A DNA stretch of 5,178 nucleotides from Flavobacteriaceae bacterium (GCA_947472705.1 CANJDA010000153.1:1-5178); one strand, 5' to 3'. Shown: positions 1 to 4,629, counted from the first letter of the stretch. Notes: generated by a model not told the origin, from the letters alone. Translations and numbers: made by a program.

Positions 1-237
1 ATCCGATCCTATGGGTCTGATATAACAACCCGAATCAATTTGTATCCAACCGCCATTGATGTATTTTTTCGGTGCTATATAGACAAAGTCTATTCTGATG
101 AACTCCTCTTCTAAACTGATTTTTTCAATTCCCATATGTTCGTTTGGCGTGCGCAGTGAAATAGGGTTTTCAAATACGTAAGTTTTGGTTTCTTGTAGAA
201 GCTCTTCAGGAGTTTCTGTTTCATAATTGATTTTCAT
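1..237 (-). CDS. Uncharacterised protein, 5' part (C-terminus beyond the window edge)
   Basis: The first 79 codons of a minus-strand gene are visible, starting with ATG at 237-235 and running off the left edge. The product shows no signal peptide or membrane segment and is probably cytoplasmic. Its second half (from about residue 43) carries L-x(2)-E-x(3)-IDF-x-YI-x(3)-KY-x-NGGWI-x-I. This aligns with residues of the protein encoded at 2344-2760: about 16 of 38 are identical, including all of NGGWI. The two are therefore paralogues of one small family. Hydrophobic and aromatic residues alternating with turn-like NGG suggest a beta-rich fold, which is inference. The function is unknown to me. 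A TAATTTTG box lies 27 bases upstream of the start, and an imperfect palindrome resembling the one before the WYL gene lies just beyond it. Confidence 0.8.
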   Translation of the reverse strand, partial: MKINYETETPEELLQETKTYVFENPISLRTPNEHMGIEKISLEEEFIRIDFVYIAPKKYINGGWIQIDSGCYIRPIGSD

Positions 238-264
238 AATTTGTTTGTTTATTGATTTATGATT

Positions 265-272
265 CAAAATTA
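265..272 (-). promoter_or_regulatory. Candidate Bacteroidota -7 box (TAATTTTG)
   Basis: On the minus strand this reads TAATTTTG, an exact match to the Bacteroidota -7 consensus TAnnTTTG. It would place transcription start about 20 bases before the ATG at 237. No clear TTTG element is visible at the -33 position; that space is occupied by the imperfect palindrome at 283-299. Confidence 0.5.
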
Positions 273-282
273 TAATGGCACT

Positions 283-299
283 CCGTATTATTTATAAGG
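283..299. promoter_or_regulatory. Imperfect 17-bp palindrome, candidate operator (site A)
   Basis: The sequence is ccgtattatttataagg: two 8-base arms around one central base, with 6 of 8 arm positions complementary. It matches the perfect palindrome at 1307-1323 at 13 of 17 positions, including the first seven (ccgtatt). It lies 10 bases upstream of the TAATTTTG box of the leftward gene, over its -33 region, where a bound protein could block or recruit RNA polymerase. Binding by the WYL regulator encoded at 1362-2342 is inference. Confidence 0.4.
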
Positions 300-314
300 G
301 ATAAAAAAAATATT

Positions 315-346
315 AAAAAAAATGCCTCATTTTAAAGTGAGGCATT
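315..346 (-). terminator. Rho-independent terminator of the lipoprotein gene
   Basis: A perfect 9-bp stem (321-329 aatgcctca with 338-346 tgaggcatt) has an 8-base loop. On the minus strand it is followed by a run of seven T. It begins 16 bases after the stop codon of the gene ending at 362, so it most likely ends that transcript. It also insulates the leftward gene at 1-237 from read-through. Confidence 0.85.
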
Positions 347-361
347 AATTCTAAAAAAAAA

Positions 362-883
362 TTAATCTTTTAGATGAAGGGCTTCTTTTACTTGATTATA
401 ATCTTTCCAATTGGTATTTGGATTTGCCATTTTGTTAGAAGGAGTAATTACAACGTATCTAAAAGTTATCGCTCCAGGATTTGAAATTGCAGCAAAGTTT
501 GTGCTTTGTGTATAAAAAGTTATATATCCTACTCCGTAATTAAAACTAATATTAATGTTTCCATTAGTATCAGGTAAAGGAGACCATTCCGTAACTCCAT
601 TTGAAGTATATTTTCTAAAAACAGAAACAATACCGTAATCAACTACATTTTGCGTAATTGAAGTAGCTCCAGTTAAATTTGCTATCCACACCGTTCCGCT
701 ATTTATGGAAGTCCAATTTGATGATATTGTAGAAATTGGTAAGTAACCTACAACATTAGCATTTCCATTAATTCCGGGAGCTCCTTGTTCACCGGCCGGA
801 CCAGTCGCTCCATCTTTAGAACAACTAATTGTGATAATTGCAGTAAGTAGAATTACTGCTGTTTTAAAAATCGTTTTTTTCAT
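362..883 (-). CDS. Collagen-like (Gly-X-Y) lipoprotein
   Basis: This 173-residue protein is probably a membrane-anchored lipoprotein. A basic start (MKK) and hydrophobic stretch (about residues 5-19) lead to a lipobox TISC with the acylated Cys at position 21. Directly after it, Gly recurs every third residue from 25 to 40 (GATGPAGEQGAPGING), a short collagen-like spacer. The remaining 130 residues are rich in Ser, Thr, Asn and aromatics with no Cys, which suggests a beta-rich extracytoplasmic domain. The SKD after the Cys loosely resembles the acidic surface-export signals of Bacteroidota lipoproteins, but this is weak. Such lipoproteins are common in Flavobacteriia and mostly uncharacterised. 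It lies downstream of the HTH gene ending at 968, same strand, with 84 bases between and no obvious -7 box there, so co-transcription is likely. A strong terminator follows. Confidence 0.85.
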   Translation of the reverse strand: MKKTIFKTAVILLTAIITISCSKDGATGPAGEQGAPGINGNANVVGYLPISTISSNWTSINSGTVWIANLTGATSITQNVVDYGIVSVFRKYTSNGVTEWSPLPDTNGNINISFNYGVGYITFYTQSTNFAAISNPGAITFRYVVITPSNKMANPNTNWKDYNQVKEALHLKD

Positions 884-903
884 AATTACTAACTTTGGTT
901 TTC

Positions 904-1002
904 TTACTCTTTTGGCTTTTCGGTTCCGCCTCGTTTTTTATAGTGGGGTCTGAACTCCACTTTTTCGTTATCTGATAAATTTAAATTCGCAATCTGTATC
1001 AT
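904..1002 (-). CDS. Possible 32-residue small ORF between regulator and lipoprotein genes
   Basis: An ATG at 1002-1000 opens a 32-codon frame ending in TAA at 906-904. It overlaps the last 35 bases of the HTH gene (968-1183) in another frame and crosses the hairpin at 942-961. The peptide starts MIQIANLNLS and has a basic, Gly- and Pro-containing second half (RPHYKKRGGTEKPKE), with no signal peptide. Another frame through the same A-rich stretch also looks passably protein-like, so this may be chance. The function is unknown. Confidence 0.2.
   Translation of the reverse strand: MIQIANLNLSDNEKVEFRPHYKKRGGTEKPKE
942..961. repeat. Inverted repeat or hairpin upstream of the lipoprotein gene
   Basis: Arms agtggggt (942-949) and actccact (954-961) flank a 4-base loop. 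On the plus strand all eight pairs form, with one G-T wobble, and five T follow in all (961-965), like a weak terminator for antisense transcription. On the minus strand, the sense strand here, the same stem has one A-C mismatch and no T run. It would then be a structured leader about 60 bases before the lipoprotein start. Confidence 0.45.
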
Positions 1003-1183
1003 ATATATATGACATTCTATGATAGTCATATACAATAGGAGCATTCAAAACTTTTTTCATAAATGAAATATAATTATATACTGTCCTTTCAGTAATAGAG
1101 AGTTTAGAAGCCAATTGCTTTGGGCTTCCTGTAATCTCTTTAACTATGAGATTATCTAGCTCTATGATGATTCGAATATCCAA
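968..1183 (-). CDS. Small HTH DNA-binding protein
   Basis: This 71-residue protein is probably a sequence-specific DNA-binding regulator. Residues 19-45 read like an HTH (GSPKQLASKLSITERTVYNY, then a recognition-helix tail ISFMKKV). The end, APIVYDYHRMSYIYDTDCEFKF, reads like the wing of a winged helix. Similar stand-alone proteins of about 70 residues are common in Bacteroidota. The frame has no ATG near its start. The TTG at 1183-1181 is the best start because an in-frame stop lies five codons upstream (1198-1196). A near-consensus -7 box (TAAAATTG, 1198-1191) sits so close that the message would be almost leaderless, so the true start is uncertain. It is divergent from the WYL gene and upstream of the lipoprotein gene, and the 17-bp palindrome at 1212-1228 could be its own operator. 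Confidence 0.75.
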   Translation of the reverse strand: MDIRIIIELDNLIVKEITGSPKQLASKLSITERTVYNYISFMKKVLNAPIVYDYHRMSYIYDTDCEFKFIR

Positions 1184-1190
1184 ATTGTTG

Positions 1191-1198
1191 CAATTTTA
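1191..1198 (-). promoter_or_regulatory. Weak -7 box candidate for the small HTH gene
   Basis: The minus strand reads TAAAATTG, one mismatch from TAnnTTTG. It ends only 7 bases before the proposed TTG start, which would leave almost no 5' leader. Either the transcript is leaderless, the start codon is further in, or this box is not used. Confidence 0.25.
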
Positions 1199-1204
1199 AT
1201 ACTT

Positions 1205-1228
1205 GAAACTGAAACTGAAATTCAGTTT
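1205..1228. promoter_or_regulatory. 17-bp palindrome with an extra half-site, candidate operator
   Basis: Bases 1212-1228 read aaactgaaattcagttt, two perfectly complementary 8-base arms around one central base. A gaaact unit is repeated at 1205-1210 and 1211-1216 and echoed as gaaatt at 1217-1222, adding a half-site on the left. It lies just upstream of the start of the small HTH gene, a natural place for autoregulation. The sequence is unrelated to the ccgtattt palindrome at 1307-1323, so a second regulator is implied. Confidence 0.5.
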
Positions 1229-1306
1229 AGTCATTCCAACTTTTTAAATTTTTTTTTGAGTTTTATGATGTAACTATTAATTTCTAGCCAAAGATTTACA
1301 TTGATA

Positions 1307-1323
1307 CCGTATTTTAAATACGG
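1307..1323. promoter_or_regulatory. Perfect 17-bp palindrome, candidate WYL operator (site B)
   Basis: The sequence ccgtattttaaatacgg has two perfectly complementary 8-base arms around one central T. It lies 38 bases upstream of the WYL start codon. A further partial half-site (cgtattttt, 1337-1345) lies between it and the gene. WYL regulators act as dimers and often control their own operons, so autoregulation is the simplest reading. The similar site at 283-299 would link the leftward paralogue to the same regulator. Confidence 0.55.
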
Positions 1324-1329
1324 AATGAA

Positions 1330-1337
1330 TATTTTTC
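1330..1337 (+). promoter_or_regulatory. Possible -7 box for the WYL operon
   Basis: TATTTTTC is one base from the TAnnTTTG consensus and lies 24 bases before the ATG. A second T-rich option is TATTTTTA at 1339-1346. No convincing -33 TTTG is present at the usual spacing. The palindrome at 1307-1323 occupies that space. Confidence 0.3.
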
Positions 1338-1361
1338 GTATTTTTACTAAAAAAAAGAATA

Positions 1362-2342
1362 ATGCATATTTCAAAATCTGCTTACAGTAGGTATCGGGTG
1401 ATAGATAAAATGTTGAAAAACATATATAAACCTTATCCTAGTTTGTTGGATATTCAAGATGCTTGCGAGCATAGTTTAGATAAGGCACCTTCTTTAGATA
1501 CACTTGAAAAGGATATTAGAAACATGAAGCAGTCTGATGTTTTTGACGCTCCGATAGTTTTTTGTAGAAAAAATCTAGGTTATTATTATAATGATCCCAA
1601 TTATTCTATTAATTCGATTCCATTAACTGAAAATGATATTTCAAGCATTAAAGAAGCTCTTGATTTGGTTAAAAATCTAGGAGGTGGAAATAGGGTAAAC
1701 GAACGATTTAGTTATGCTATACAGAAAGTATTAGCTACCTATAAAGAAGAATTTCCAGATAGTAATACCGAGAGAAAGATAATTCAAACTGATTATGTAG
1801 AAGGTGCGAAAGGTTCTGAAAACTTTAATACATTGTTTAAAGCTTGTAAAAATCAGTATCCATTATCATTTTCTCATTATTCTTATAATTATAGAGAATT
1901 TAAAGCGATTATAGTTCATCCGATTTTACTCAAAGAGTTTGAAAACCGTTGGTATCTGGTAGGGTATTCTGAATCTCACAAATCAATTCGAACTTTTGGA
2001 TTAGATCGAATATATGAGCCGCTGCATTTAAAAAGAAAATATATTGATAGTGATCAAAGTGAAGTTTACAGCTATTGTAATGATATTATTGGTGTATATC
2101 CAATAGAAAATCAACCAAAACAAAAGATTACATTTTTAACTTCTATAAAAATAACTAATTACTTTGAAGCTTATCCAATTCATTTTAGTCAGAAGGCTGA
2201 AAAAAATGAATCTGGATCTAGTTTTTTTACCATTGATGTGGTGCCAAGTATGGAGTTAATTCGCTTATTTCGTTCTTACGGTAGAAATCTTGAAGTAATC
2301 AATCCTCAATGGTTAAGACAACAAACTAATTCACTATTATAA
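1362..2342 (+). CDS. WYL-domain transcriptional regulator
   Basis: This 326-residue protein is a probable ligand-responsive DNA-binding regulator. Residues 1-90 form an HTH-type N-terminus opening with SAYSRYRVIDKML and including a likely recognition segment around TLEKDIRNMK. A connector of about 80 residues leads to the WYL domain at roughly residues 165-225. It shows HPILLKEFENRWYLVGY, with W197-Y198-L199, followed by RTFGLDRI. About 100 C-terminal residues remain, as in the usual WYL C-terminal extension. Length and domain order fit the Bacteroidota WYL family. Known relatives such as CapW and BrxR control anti-phage operons, but other WYL proteins do other jobs. The next gene starts one base after the stop, so the two form an operon. 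A perfect palindrome upstream (1307-1323) suggests autoregulation. The ligand is unknown. Confidence 0.9.
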   Translation: MHISKSAYSRYRVIDKMLKNIYKPYPSLLDIQDACEHSLDKAPSLDTLEKDIRNMKQSDVFDAPIVFCRKNLGYYYNDPNYSINSIPLTENDISSIKEALDLVKNLGGGNRVNERFSYAIQKVLATYKEEFPDSNTERKIIQTDYVEGAKGSENFNTLFKACKNQYPLSFSHYSYNYREFKAIIVHPILLKEFENRWYLVGYSESHKSIRTFGLDRIYEPLHLKRKYIDSDQSEVYSYCNDIIGVYPIENQPKQKITFLTSIKITNYFEAYPIHFSQKAEKNESGSSFFTIDVVPSMELIRLFRSYGRNLEVINPQWLRQQTNSLL

Positions 2343-2343
2343 C

Positions 2344-2760
2344 ATGATAAAGAAAGACAAAAATCTGGTATTTCATTATAATATACTTGGACATGGAGAG
2401 TCTAATCCACTATTGCTTAGAATTAGTTTATTGCCAGAGTTGACAAAAATTGATTTTGGATATATTACAACTGAAAAGTACGATAATGGCGGGTGGATTA
2501 AAATTTCTCCCGATACCTTTATTGAAGATGTAGTAACTAAAGAGCGCTATATACTGACAAATGCAGTGGGAATAGCCATTGCGCCAGCAAAGCGAAATTT
2601 CGAGTCGAAGAAAGACTGGCAGTACTTTTCTTTGGTTTTTCCTCCGATAAAACAAAAAGATACTGTTATTAATATCATTGAAAAAGTTAATGGAAACAAA
2701 AACGATTTCAACTATTACAATATTGAGCTGAAAATGGCTGATGGTATTGAAATGCGTTGA
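2344..2760 (+). CDS. Uncharacterised protein co-transcribed with the WYL regulator
   Basis: The product has 138 residues with no signal peptide or membrane segment. Its ATG is one base after the WYL stop codon, indicating an operon and probably translational coupling. Residues 29-53 contain LPELTKIDFGYITTEKYDNG followed by GWIKI, matching the protein at 1-237. Further on are IAIAPAKRNF, DWQYFSLVFPPI and a DFNYYNI-type C-terminus. This alternating hydrophobic pattern, with F-P-P before an acidic segment, looks like a single beta-sandwich domain seen in many unnamed Bacteroidota proteins; this is from memory and only suggestive. No catalytic motif is visible. It may be the partner or effector of the WYL regulator, or a sensor of its ligand. 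The function is unknown. Confidence 0.85.
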   Translation: MIKKDKNLVFHYNILGHGESNPLLLRISLLPELTKIDFGYITTEKYDNGGWIKISPDTFIEDVVTKERYILTNAVGIAIAPAKRNFESKKDWQYFSLVFPPIKQKDTVINIIEKVNGNKNDFNYYNIELKMADGIEMR

Positions 2761-2764
2761 TTTT

Positions 2765-2815
2765 AGAGGATATAGAAGTAATAATTTTGAATTAAATTAC
2801 TTAATTAAATCCTCT
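2765..2815. terminator. Two-part inverted repeat between convergent genes, possible terminator
   Basis: Outer arms agaggat (2765-2771) and atcctct (2809-2815) enclose inner arms aagtaat (2776-2782) and attactt (2796-2802). Both are perfect 7-bp pairs separated by small internal loops. The structure starts 4 bases after the stop of the rightward gene and covers the last codons of the leftward DUF2779 remnant. T runs on both strands are short, so termination is plausible but not strong. Confidence 0.4.
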
Positions 2816-3054
2816 TTGAAATGCTCATAGATTATAACCATTGCTAAGGTGTCTAATTCGCAGTATTTAAGTAATGCTTTTGTTATGTCGTTTCTTTCTT
2901 TCTCTGACATGTCTTGGTATTGTAATTTCGCATAAGCTGTTAAAGCGGCTCCACCGTCAGCGATATCTTCAATTTCAGAAATGTTATCCATTAGCTCCAC
3001 ATCGGTCCATCCTTCAAAAACAGGAGGTAACATTTTATAGGGATTAATTACGTC
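2797..3054 (-). pseudogene. 3' remnant of a DUF2779-family gene
   Basis: About 86 C-terminal residues of a DUF2779-type protein remain, running from DVINPYKMLPPVFEGW to KEDLIK and a TAA at 2799-2797. Recognisable family elements are INPYK-x-LPP, the ADGGAALTAYAKLQ segment and ALLKYCELDTLAMVIIYEHF near the end. Full-length members are several hundred residues long, so most of the gene is missing. DUF2779 is thought to be a nuclease-like domain of unknown role; that is recalled, not shown here. Upstream of about 3054 the open frame continues to 3177, but it runs through DNA that codes for the AAA+ remnant on the other strand. The apparent N-terminal 40 residues are therefore an artefact. No promoter or sensible start is left. 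Confidence 0.75.
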
Positions 3055-3376
3055 TCGTGAAGAGGTTCGAAACTCCAATCTCTCGATGCTGCTAAATTTA
3101 ACCGATGGGTTGCTTGGTGAAAGCTTAGGCATACAAATAATAGCAACATTCAATACTGATGTTAAAAATATTGACAAAGCTCTTTTAAGAAAAGGAAGGT
3201 TATCTCAAATTTATGAGTTTAAACCTTTGGCTATGGATAGAGCTAACAGACTGTTAAATAAATTAGGTATTATGGAAACAGTTAATCAACCACTTCCTGT
3301 TACTGATATTTTTAACTTTGAAAAAGATAACCAATATAGACCTGTGCTTAAAAAAGCAGATGGATTTGGAAGCTAG
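3047..3376 (+). pseudogene. 3' remnant of an AAA+ ATPase gene
   Basis: About 109 C-terminal residues of an AAA+ ATPase remain. Visible are LLNLTDGLLGESL, then IQIIATFNTD, in which the Asn is the likely sensor 1 residue. DKALLRKGRL follows, with the Arg residues at the usual arginine-finger position, then the start of a lid region (YEFKPLAMDRANRLL). Walker A and Walker B are absent. The same frame is open leftward and still family-like (SREEVRNSNLS) to about 3047, with a stop at 3038-3040. The ATG at 3086 is thus internal and not a real start. The frame ends in TAG at 3374-3376. Without the nucleotide-binding half it cannot be an active ATPase. The 5' end abuts the DUF2779 remnant on the opposite strand. 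Confidence 0.75.
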
Positions 3377-3642
3377 TTATTAAACAATATATTTTCAAGT
3401 AAAATGATTTGTTTAAATGATCGAAAAACGACTTGTTTAAGTAGGATGTTTTGATACAAAAATTCAATGACTGCACTTTGCTTTTAAAACAATTATTCAT
3501 TTTTACTTTTCTACTTATTACTAAAATATTGTAAACCACAGCCAAGACAATAAATCTTTGATTCTTTTGCAATGCAATTGACTAGCAAATTAGAAGCGTA
3601 TTGATGCGTTTTAATTTGGATGTGTTACGTAGCGTTTTTAAC
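3377..3642. other. AT-rich stretch without a convincing gene
   Basis: This stretch follows the AAA+ remnant and precedes a terminator. The only longer frame is a minus-strand one of 74 codons with low-complexity, Leu/Ile/Lys-rich content and no recognisable domain, which I do not accept as a gene. A diverged tandem duplication occupies 3401-3442. No tRNA, insertion-sequence ends or integration site could be recognised. Confidence 0.5.
3401..3442. repeat. Diverged 24-base-period tandem duplication
   Basis: Bases 3401-3418 (aaaatgatttgtttaaat) recur 24 bases later at 3425-3442 (aaaacgacttgtttaagt). Fifteen of 18 positions match, and all three differences are transitions. Two copies are visible. 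It may be an old slippage duplication; nothing links it to a function. Confidence 0.4.
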
Positions 3643-3682
3643 AAAAAAAAAAGCGTGACAATAATTATCGCGCTTTTTTTTT
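3643..3682. terminator. Bidirectional rho-independent terminator
   Basis: A six-pair stem (3653-3658 with 3668-3673, one G-T wobble) is flanked by ten A on the left and nine T on the right. It therefore has a T tract on either strand. On the minus strand it lies 15 bases after the stop of the three-gene cassette ending at 3698 and probably ends that transcript. It would also stop any rightward transcription coming from the AAA+ remnant. Confidence 0.85.
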
Positions 3683-3697
3683 GATTAGTGTTTTGGT

Positions 3698-3901
3698 TCA
3701 ATACCCAGCAGTACTATATTTTTTAGTTCTGTTATACTCCTGGTTTGCATAATAAAATGCCATTCCCATAATAACGCATCCAGCCAATACGCCAACCACC
3801 ACTAGAACATCATTCTTAGACCGAATTAAATGATTTTCTGCTAGGGTATTCTCTAGTTCAAAATTTTTCTCAATGATGGTGAAATTTCTAAAGTCTTCCA
3901 T
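3698..3901 (-). CDS. Small single-pass membrane protein
   Basis: The product has 67 residues. Residues 1-31 are polar and charged. A single hydrophobic segment follows (about V32-A52, DVLVVVGVLAGCVIMGMAFY), then a short basic tail (NRTKKYSTAGY). The net positive tail after the helix favours the C-terminus in the cytoplasm, though this is only a charge argument. I recognise no family. The gene starts with ATG inside the last 14 bases of the preceding gene (3888-3901 overlap), so translation is probably coupled. It is the last gene of the cassette, followed directly by a terminator. It may anchor or be regulated together with the two upstream proteins, but the function is unknown. Confidence 0.7.
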   Translation of the reverse strand: MEDFRNFTIIEKNFELENTLAENHLIRSKNDVLVVVGVLAGCVIMGMAFYYANQEYNRTKKYSTAGY

Positions 3902-4253
3902 GTTTAACTATTTTAATTTTATCATCAATTCCAGTATCAATAACTAGAAACTCGTATACTGCAATTGTAAATTGTCCTTTATACTTTTCTATATGGTTAT
4001 AAGCCTTTAATTCATAACCTTTTCCTCTTAACCAGTGACTGTTAAAAATATTGTCTTGCTCTGGATTATAAATCTCTCGAAGTATCCGGTGGTTCTTGTG
4101 GACAAGTTTGTCAATAAATGACCTTTCTTGTCTTAGCTTATTGGCTTTTTGATTATTGAACATTATTCTGTTGCTTGGCGATGCAAATTTTTGGGAGATT
4201 TTCTTAGGAATAAATTCTTCGCCAGTAAGTGGATCAATACGTTTAATTAGCAT
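3888..4253 (-). CDS. Protein with a cysteine-less zinc-ribbon-like N-terminus
   Basis: The product has 121 residues and no Cys. The N-terminus (IDPLTGEEFIPKKISQKFAS, then PSNR) matches the layout of small zinc ribbons of the type CPxCGxxFxPxRxxQxFCSxxCR. The four Cys positions are held by D7, T10, A24 and N28, and the spacings (3, 14, 4) are exactly kept. A basic helical stretch follows (about 33-60), then a mixed C-terminal part with YNPEQ, HWLRGKGYEL and a beta-like end. The fold resemblance is inference. Proteins with this IDPLTGEEF start often follow a small HTH gene in Flavobacteriaceae, as here, as far as I recall; the role is unknown. It overlaps the upstream HTH gene by 7 bases (ATGCTAA) and the downstream membrane-protein gene by 14. 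Confidence 0.75.
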   Translation of the reverse strand: MLIKRIDPLTGEEFIPKKISQKFASPSNRIMFNNQKANKLRQERSFIDKLVHKNHRILREIYNPEQDNIFNSHWLRGKGYELKAYNHIEKYKGQFTIAVYEFLVIDTGIDDKIKIVKHGRL

Positions 4254-4543
4254 ACTTTATTTCGGTTAAGAATGGTATTTATTTCTTTCACATCATATAA
4301 GTATATTTCTCCTAATTTAGTATAGGGGAGTACTCCTGTTTCTCTGTATTTGATAATGGTGTTGTTAGACAAACCAAATATCAGTTTCATATCGTTATTG
4401 CGGTAGTATTTGACACTTTGGTTTGTTTTTTGGGTAGTTTGTTTAATTTGGTACTCAATAGCCTCTAAACGGCTATAAATTGGTTCTAGTAGTTTTTTAA
4501 TGCTACCAAGACTCGGTAAAATGATTTCATTGTTTTCGTTCAT
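4247..4543 (-). CDS. Helix-turn-helix (MerR/excisionase-like) DNA-binding protein
   Basis: The product has 98 residues. Residues 12-40 form a probable amphipathic or coiled-coil helix (SIKKLLEPIYSRLEAIEYQI). Residues 46-90 form a winged HTH of the excisionase/MerR-like kind: YYRNNDMKLIFGLSNNTIIK, then YRETGVLPYTKLGEIYLY and a closing helix DVKEINTIL. This is the form common in Bacteroidota integrative elements, where such proteins act as regulators or recombination directionality factors; which role applies here cannot be told. It is the first gene of a three-gene overlapping cassette and shares ATGCTAA with the next gene. A perfect inverted repeat immediately upstream (4545-4567) may be an autoregulatory operator. 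Confidence 0.8.
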   Translation of the reverse strand: MNENNEIILPSLGSIKKLLEPIYSRLEAIEYQIKQTTQKTNQSVKYYRNNDMKLIFGLSNNTIIKYRETGVLPYTKLGEIYLYDVKEINTILNRNKVC

Positions 4544-4544
4544 G

Positions 4545-4567
4545 ACTTAATCGATTTATAATTAAGT
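4545..4567. promoter_or_regulatory. Inverted repeat abutting the HTH start codon, candidate operator
   Basis: Arms acttaat (4545-4551) and attaagt (4561-4567) are perfectly complementary across a 9-base spacer. The repeat begins one base upstream of the ATG of the HTH gene (4543-4541). The arm centres are 16 bases apart, so a dimer would contact successive turns only imperfectly. A bound protein or an RNA hairpin here would repress translation or transcription of the cassette. Confidence 0.4.
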
Positions 4568-4629
4568 TACAAATTTTGGACAATGACGCAGCTTGGGCTA
4601 ATTTTTTGAGCGAATCTTTTGCGAATCTT

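Noticed and set aside
2428..2655. Minus-strand frame of 75 codons inside the gene at 2344-2760
   Set aside because: It lies wholly within a better supported gene on the other strand, and its sequence shows no domain-like pattern. It is a shadow frame.
3055..3177. N-terminal part of the minus-strand frame ending at 2797
   Set aside because: These 40 codons run antisense through the conserved AAA+ sequence, so the frame is open only by chance after the deletion junction.
3348..3572. Minus-strand frame of 74 codons after the AAA+ remnant
   Set aside because: The product is low-complexity with no recognisable motif, overlaps the end of the AAA+ frame and includes the diverged tandem duplication.
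1184..3642. Complete anti-phage defence system around the WYL gene
   Set aside because: WYL, DUF2779 and AAA+ genes occur in defence islands. Here, however, the last two are truncated and the WYL partner has no visible effector motif, so only a possible degraded island can be claimed.
4581..4606. Short hairpin plus T run (agcttgggct followed by T6) as a terminator
   Set aside because: The stem is only 3-4 bp and points rightward, where no transcript needs to end. It is too weak to call.
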